A stretch of DNA of 8,733 nucleotides from Nitrospirae bacterium CG1_02_44_142. GTDB lineage: Bacteria > Nitrospirota > Thermodesulfovibrionia > Thermodesulfovibrionales > UBA1546. The notes beneath the pieces are model-generated. The model saw only the letters and a list, made by a program, of their open reading frames with translations, was not told the DNA's origin and made no database searches. The stretch covers positions 1-8,733 of the forward strand of contig MNVK01000028.1 in the NCBI GenBank assembly GCA_001871685.1. The letters run 5' to 3'. Positions 5,606-8,733 of the stretch are shown here, one piece after another; the first letter of the stretch is position 1, and each line of letters opens with the position of its first letter. The translations under genes and the position numbers were made by a program.

Positions 5606-6253
5606 TTATTTCTTCGGAACCTTTTCCCAGTCTTTTAAGAACTTTTCAATCCCAATATCTGTCAATGGATGTTTTGTAAGCTGTGCTATCACTGAATATG
5701 GAATTGTTGCAACATGCGCTCCCATCTTTGCCGCCTCGACAACATGGAGCGGATTCCTTATGCTTGCGACTATGACCTGCGTATCAAAAGCGTAGTTTTC
5801 ATAGATTGTCATTATCTCCTGAATCAGTCCCATTCCATAATGGCTTATGTCATCAAGCCTTCCGACAAAAGGGCTTGCATAGGCTGCCCCTGCCTTGGCT
5901 GCAAGGAGCGCCTGGCTTGGAGAAAATACGAGCGTAACATTTGTTTTAATTCCCATGCCTGAAAGTTTTTTCACTGCCCTGAGTCCTTCCTCTGTCATCG
6001 GTATTTTTACGACTATGTTTTTATGTATCTTTGCAAGAGATTCCGCCTCTTTTACCATTCCCTCCGCCTTCAAACCAACGACCTCGGCGCTCACAGGGCC
6101 GTCAACAATGCCGCATATCTCTTTAAGAAGTTCTATGGGGTCTCTGCCCTCTTTTGAGATAAGCGACGGGTTTGTTGTAACGCCGTCAATAACTCCAATC
6201 TCCCATGCCTTTTTAATCTCGTTTACATTTGCCGTGTCAATAAAGAATTTCAT
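5606..6253 (-). CDS. tal: transaldolase, short (TalC/MipB-like) form
   Basis: Cytoplasmic enzyme of the non-oxidative pentose phosphate pathway, moving a dihydroxyacetone unit between sugar phosphates. The 215-residue length and single TIM-barrel order fit the short transaldolase / fructose-6-phosphate aldolase family. Visible: MKFFIDTAN (1-9), TTNPSL (26-31), the Schiff-base lysine K83 in VVKIPMT (81-87), NVTLVFSPSQALLAAKAGA (105-123) and SPFVGRLDD (127-135). Glu at 57 (SAEV) and Phe at 129 are the states seen in transaldolases; Gln and Tyr would be expected in true F6P aldolases. The ATG at 6253 has AGGAGG (6258-6263) 4 nt upstream and gives the canonical N-terminus; a start eight codons further up would include that site in the coding region and is less likely. 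Upstream is an A/T-rich 7-bp array after the glcF-like gene. Confidence 0.93.
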   Translation of the reverse strand: MKFFIDTANVNEIKKAWEIGVIDGVTTNPSLISKEGRDPIELLKEICGIVDGPVSAEVVGLKAEGMVKEAESLAKIHKNIVVKIPMTEEGLRAVKKLSGMGIKTNVTLVFSPSQALLAAKAGAAYASPFVGRLDDISHYGMGLIQEIMTIYENYAFDTQVIVASIRNPLHVVEAAKMGAHVATIPYSVIAQLTKHPLTDIGIEKFLKDWEKVPKK

Positions 6254-6257
6254 TGTT

Positions 6258-6263
6258 CCTCCT
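6258..6263 (-). promoter_or_regulatory. Shine-Dalgarno of tal
   Basis: AGGAGG on the minus strand lies 4 nt upstream of the ATG at 6253. It decides that start over an in-frame start at 6277. Confidence 0.8.
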
Positions 6264-6277
6264 GTATTAAATTCCAC

Positions 6278-6312
6278 AATTTTGCATTTTTATTTTTGAT
6301 TTTTTATTTTAC
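6278..6312. repeat. A/T-rich 7-bp-period array in the glcF-tal gap
   Basis: Five consecutive 7-mers can be read on the plus strand, each a variant of ATTTTTG (boundaries at 6278, 6285, 6292, 6299 and 6306). The array starts 2 bp below the glcF stop codon and ends 14 bp above the tal Shine-Dalgarno. A/T-richness makes chance periodicity more likely here than in the other two arrays. A TATAAT on the minus strand (6314-6319) abuts it but lacks a -35. Confidence 0.4.
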
Positions 6313-6314
6313 TA

Positions 6315-7499
6315 TTATACCCCATCACTATCACAATATGCCGCCTCAATAAGTTCTATTATATGAAACACGGGCATCTTGGTAATTGCCTTGCTCAGCT
6401 GCATCATGCAGCCGGGACATGCTGTAACAACAGCGGCTGCGCCTGTTTTTAAACAGCTTTCAGCCTGCCTTTTCAGGAGTCTTCCCGAAATATCTTTATT
6501 CGTGAGGCTGAAAAGCCCGCCTGAACCGCAGCAGCCCTTTTCTTTCTTCTCAACAACATTCACTCCGATTTTTTTCAACATTTTCCTCGGCTCATCTTTT
6601 ATGCCAAGCCCATAAATAAGATGGCACGGGTCATGGTATGTGACTGTCGCATATTTCCGGGAAAAGAGCGACGGCTGGGCCAGGTCTAATCTTTCAAGGA
6701 GAAAACTTGACACATCCACTGCATTGCTTATTCCGCTGTTAATAATCTTCGGGTATTGTTTTTTTATCATAGTAACGCATGTAGGGCAGAGGCTCAGGAC
6801 TGCCTCTACTTTTAACTTTCCGAATATCCGCATATTTCTTTTTGCAAGTTCGCGCGCCTCTTCTTCCAGCCCGAGCGCCCTTAACGGCATTCCGCAGCAT
6901 ACCTCGCCTCCGGGCGCTATTACCTCATAGCCCAGTTTAAGGAGGATGTTTATCAATGACAGCCCAAGGTGAGGATATAAAAAATTGGCGGCACACCCTG
7001 TGAATACAGCCACCCTTCCACGCTTTTTCGCAACCTTATAAACCTGCGCCCTTTCTTTAAAAGGGTATTTAGAGAGTTTGAAATTTGAGGGGATAATCCC
7101 CTTTTTTGAAAGATACGGAAACAATACATACTGAGACATCTGAAGCATTTTGCAGCTCAAGTCGGGATTCCTGATAAAAAATTTTGCAAGAAGCCTCAAG
7201 TATCTCCTCTTCTTATCGCTCTGCTTAAGCATATTCCTTCCTCTGTAAATATTCTCCGTTATATCAACTCCGTTCGGACAGACGCCCGAACACGCCTCAC
7301 AGAGGATGCAGCTAAAAATTTTCTCATTGAGCAATGGCGTGGGTTTTAACTCCTGAAGCAGAAGCCCTCTCAGAAGCGCGAGCCTGCCCCTGGCCCCCAT
7401 CGCCTCTGTATTGTCTTCATCATAGGTTGGACAATATGCCTTGCAACTTCCGCATCTGACGCATTTTTCAAGGTCTTTGATGTCAGGCAGGTTTTTCAC
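6315..7499 (-). CDS. glcF: GlcF-like iron-sulfur subunit of a 2-hydroxyacid (glycolate/lactate) dehydrogenase
   Basis: 394 residues, close to E. coli GlcF. Two bacterial-ferredoxin-type 4Fe-4S sites are complete: C13, C16, C19, C23 and C64, C67, C70, C74. Two CCG domains follow: C169, C201-C202, C238, C241 and C292, C323-C324, C361, C364, whose spacings match or nearly match the family pattern of about 31-38 then 35-36 residues. Such proteins carry electrons from an FAD subunit (GlcD/LldD-like) oxidising glycolate or D-lactate towards the quinone pool or another acceptor; the CCG domains resemble those of heterodisulfide reductase HdrB. No GlcD gene is in the window, so the substrate cannot be fixed, and LldE- or GlpC-type roles remain possible. 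The start is GTG, overlapping the larE stop as GTGA (7496-7499), which indicates translational coupling; there is no strong Shine-Dalgarno. Confidence 0.85.
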   Translation of the reverse strand: MKNLPDIKDLEKCVRCGSCKAYCPTYDEDNTEAMGARGRLALLRGLLLQELKPTPLLNEKIFSCILCEACSGVCPNGVDITENIYRGRNMLKQSDKKRRYLRLLAKFFIRNPDLSCKMLQMSQYVLFPYLSKKGIIPSNFKLSKYPFKERAQVYKVAKKRGRVAVFTGCAANFLYPHLGLSLINILLKLGYEVIAPGGEVCCGMPLRALGLEEEARELAKRNMRIFGKLKVEAVLSLCPTCVTMIKKQYPKIINSGISNAVDVSSFLLERLDLAQPSLFSRKYATVTYHDPCHLIYGLGIKDEPRKMLKKIGVNVVEKKEKGCCGSGGLFSLTNKDISGRLLKRQAESCLKTGAAAVVTACPGCMMQLSKAITKMPVFHIIELIEAAYCDSDGV

Positions 7500-8359
7500 T
7501 TTGCGTTTTTTCTATCCTCTACGAGCCGTAGGCCTTCGTTCATCCTTCCGCTTCTGAAACCTTCTATGTCAAGGACAATAAATTTATATCCTATGGATTT
7601 AAGTTTTTCTGTGATGGCTTTTCTCGTCTCAGGTTTAAGCGCCATAGCCATATCTTCTTCTTTAAGCTCAATCCGTGCAATATCACTGTGATGCCTCACC
7701 CTGAATTCTTTAAAACCCAGCGACCTCAAAAAACCTTCCGCCTCTGCAACCTGTTTTAATGACCCTGCTGTTATCTGTTCTCCGTAGGGAAACCTGGATG
7801 CAAGACATGGAGAAGACGGTTTATCCCAGGATGGAAGATTAAGCCTCCGGGATATTTCTCTTATATCTTTTTTGTCCAGCCCTGCCTCTATCAAAGGGCT
7901 TCTTACGCTGTGGTTTAAAGCAGCCTTTCTGCCTGGCCGCCAGTCCGCCGTATCATCAAGATTGCTTCCATCAAGCACAAACCTGTACCCCTCATCACGA
8001 GCTATTCCCCTTATTTTAGTGAATAGCTCGTCCTTGCAATAGAAACACCTGTCAGTAGGATTCTTTGCAAAATTCTCCACATTCAGTTCCTCTGTTTTTA
8101 TAAGCCTTTGTTTTATGCCTGTCTCTCCACACATTTTCTTTGAAAATAACAAATCATTCTCAGGCATGGTTTCAGAAACTGCCGTTACTGCAAGCGCCCT
8201 GACGCCTGAAAGCTGAATCGCTTTTAACAGGAGCGTGCTGTCAACCCCTCCGGAATAGGCAAGCACAGCGCTTTCCATTTCTTTGAGGATGCCGATAAGT
8301 TTTTCAAGCTTATCGCTTGGTGAATTGGTGAATTGGTGAATTGGTGAATCGGAGGACAT
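7496..8359 (-). CDS. larE: LarE-family ATP-dependent sulfur transferase (PP-loop)
   Basis: LarE adenylylates and sulfurates a pyridinium dicarboxylate intermediate to build the nickel-pincer nucleotide cofactor of lactate racemase (LarA) and related enzymes. The 287 residues show the PP-loop AYSGGVDSTLLL (34-45), LDGSN (129-133), WRPGRKA (140-146), SPCLASRFPYG (183-193), RVRHHSDIARIE (220-231) and GFRSGRMN (267-274). C105 and C108 (RCFYCK) plus C185 form the three-cysteine set that in the Thermotoga-type LarE holds a 4Fe-4S cluster; the Lactobacillus enzyme lacks the CxxC and sacrifices a single cysteine. So catalytic sulfur transfer through a cluster is likely, by family knowledge. Residues 4-14 are encoded by an 8-bp repeat array and look like an accidental N-terminal extension. 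No in-frame start appears before Met28, so the array is probably translated. The stop overlaps glcF. larA, larB and larC are not in view. Confidence 0.88.
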   Translation of the reverse strand: MSSDSPIHQFTNSPSDKLEKLIGILKEMESAVLAYSGGVDSTLLLKAIQLSGVRALAVTAVSETMPENDLLFSKKMCGETGIKQRLIKTEELNVENFAKNPTDRCFYCKDELFTKIRGIARDEGYRFVLDGSNLDDTADWRPGRKAALNHSVRSPLIEAGLDKKDIREISRRLNLPSWDKPSSPCLASRFPYGEQITAGSLKQVAEAEGFLRSLGFKEFRVRHHSDIARIELKEEDMAMALKPETRKAITEKLKSIGYKFIVLDIEGFRSGRMNEGLRLVEDRKNAK

Positions 8360-8451
8360 ACTAAGCCCTATACAGTGATTTTATGAATTTAGATTCTGTC
8401 ACGCTCTTATTTTTTACCCATTCACCTATTTACCTGTTCACCCGTTAACCC
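8319..8451. repeat. 8-bp-period inverted array across the rng-larE gap and the larE start
   Basis: Left arm: four units GGTGAATT (8319-8350; the last ends in C). Right arm: five degenerate units of NTTCACCN type (8412-8451), the reverse complement, ending on the first base of the rng stop codon as read on the plus strand. The 61-nt centre holds the larE start codon and its upstream region. In the minus-strand transcript the two arms could pair and place the larE start (8359) in the loop. The left arm is read as protein (SPIHQFTNSP) at the LarE N-terminus. Confidence 0.75.
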
Positions 8452-8733
8452 TACAAAGACGTTATCTCGTATTTCTCCTGATGCAGGATATTGCTCTCCT
8501 TAATAATCACCTTAATGCCGTATCTGTTTTCAATCTCTTCAAGTCCGAGTCTTTCTTCATCAGACAGGAGTTCCGCAACAGAAGGATGGGCAGTAATGAT
8601 TATCTTTTCGCTGCCGTGCGCAGCAAGTTTGCCCACATCCCTGAATATCTCATAACAAAGCGTGCGCGGAGATTTCACAAATCCCTTCCCCTCGCAGTAT
8701 GGACAAGGCTCACAGAGAGTCCTGCCAAGACTT
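8451..8733 (-). CDS. rng: ribonuclease G, C-terminal part (5' end outside the window)
   Basis: Partial gene: the frame runs off the window edge and 93 residues plus a TAG stop are visible. The visible part begins SLGRTLCEPCPYCEGKG, the Zn-link of the RNase E/G family (CPxCxG), where paired cysteines from two subunits bind zinc for dimerisation. It continues with the family's small C-terminal domain (CYEIFRDVGKL, then IIITAHPSVAELL, then YGIKVIIKES). The protein ends about 75 residues after the Zn-link with no scaffold tail, which favours RNase G over RNase E. It acts as an endoribonuclease in 16S rRNA 5' processing and mRNA decay. larE follows 91 nt downstream on the same strand, separated by the 8-bp repeat array. 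An apparent short start within this frame (GTG, 8678) is not a real gene start. Confidence 0.87.
   Translation of the reverse strand, partial: SLGRTLCEPCPYCEGKGFVKSPRTLCYEIFRDVGKLAAHGSEKIIITAHPSVAELLSDEERLGLEEIENRYGIKVIIKESNILHQEKYEITSL

Noticed and set aside
5606..6253. Fructose-6-phosphate aldolase (FSA) assignment
   Set aside because: Glu57 and Phe129 and the TLVFSP segment match short transaldolases rather than FSA, which carries Gln and Tyr at those places.
6314..6319. TATAAT box on the minus strand as a tal promoter
   Set aside because: Perfect hexamer, but no -35 at 15-19 bp, no TGn extension, and it lies over the glcF stop in A/T-rich sequence, so chance is likely.
8293..8315. CGATAAG...CTTATCG hairpin near the larE 5' end
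   Set aside because: Fully inside conserved coding sequence (KLEKLIGI), with no T-run; probably incidental to codon choice.

Overview
The window looks like a chromosomal housekeeping segment of a Gram-negative-type bacterium. GC content is moderate and there are no phage, plasmid or insertion-sequence genes. Gene content and protein style (C+ type zinc ribosomal protein L28, DciA, FmdB-like zinc ribbon, LarE, GlcF-like Fe-S protein) fit a Nitrospirota or Desulfobacterota anaerobe or microaerophile. That placement is an impression from protein style; no phylogeny was run.

Layout. Positions 65-3955, minus strand, carry a translation/RNA-turnover block transcribed infB > rbfA > nrnA: initiation factor IF2, 30S maturation factor RbfA and a DHH-family nanoRNase/pAp phosphatase. 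Positions 3956-4088 are a divergent promoter region. Positions 4089-5170, plus strand, carry rpmB (L28), dciA (helicase loader, DUF721) and an unrecognised small lipoprotein. Positions 5171-5310 contain no gene but hold an interspersed palindromic repeat and a second hairpin. Positions 5311-8733, minus strand, carry, in transcription order, rng (partial 3' end of RNase G), larE, glcF, tal and an FmdB-type zinc-ribbon gene. Positions 1-64 hold only the AT-rich 3' flank of nrnA.

How the genes relate. IF2, RbfA and L28 all act on the ribosome, and NrnA and RNase G act on RNA. larE and glcF overlap by four bases. They suggest a 2-hydroxyacid (lactate or glycolate) theme, because LarE supplies sulfur for the nickel-pincer cofactor of lactate racemase and GlcF-type proteins pass electrons from 2-hydroxyacid oxidation. 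Neither larA nor a GlcD-type flavoprotein is in the window. tal belongs to the non-oxidative pentose phosphate pathway. The fmdB-like gene appears to have its own promoter and possibly a leaderless mRNA.

The most unusual content is small repeat structure rather than a new protein system. Three intergenic gaps on the minus strand (infB-rbfA, glcF-tal, rng-larE) are each occupied by a different degenerate array of 7- or 8-bp units. Each array begins within a few bases of the upstream stop codon. Two of them are inverted on themselves, and one is partly translated into the LarE N-terminus. In addition, nrnA contains a short palindrome bounded by exact 11-bp direct repeats at a spacing of 33 bp (11 codons, in frame), which resembles a tiny in-frame palindromic insertion.
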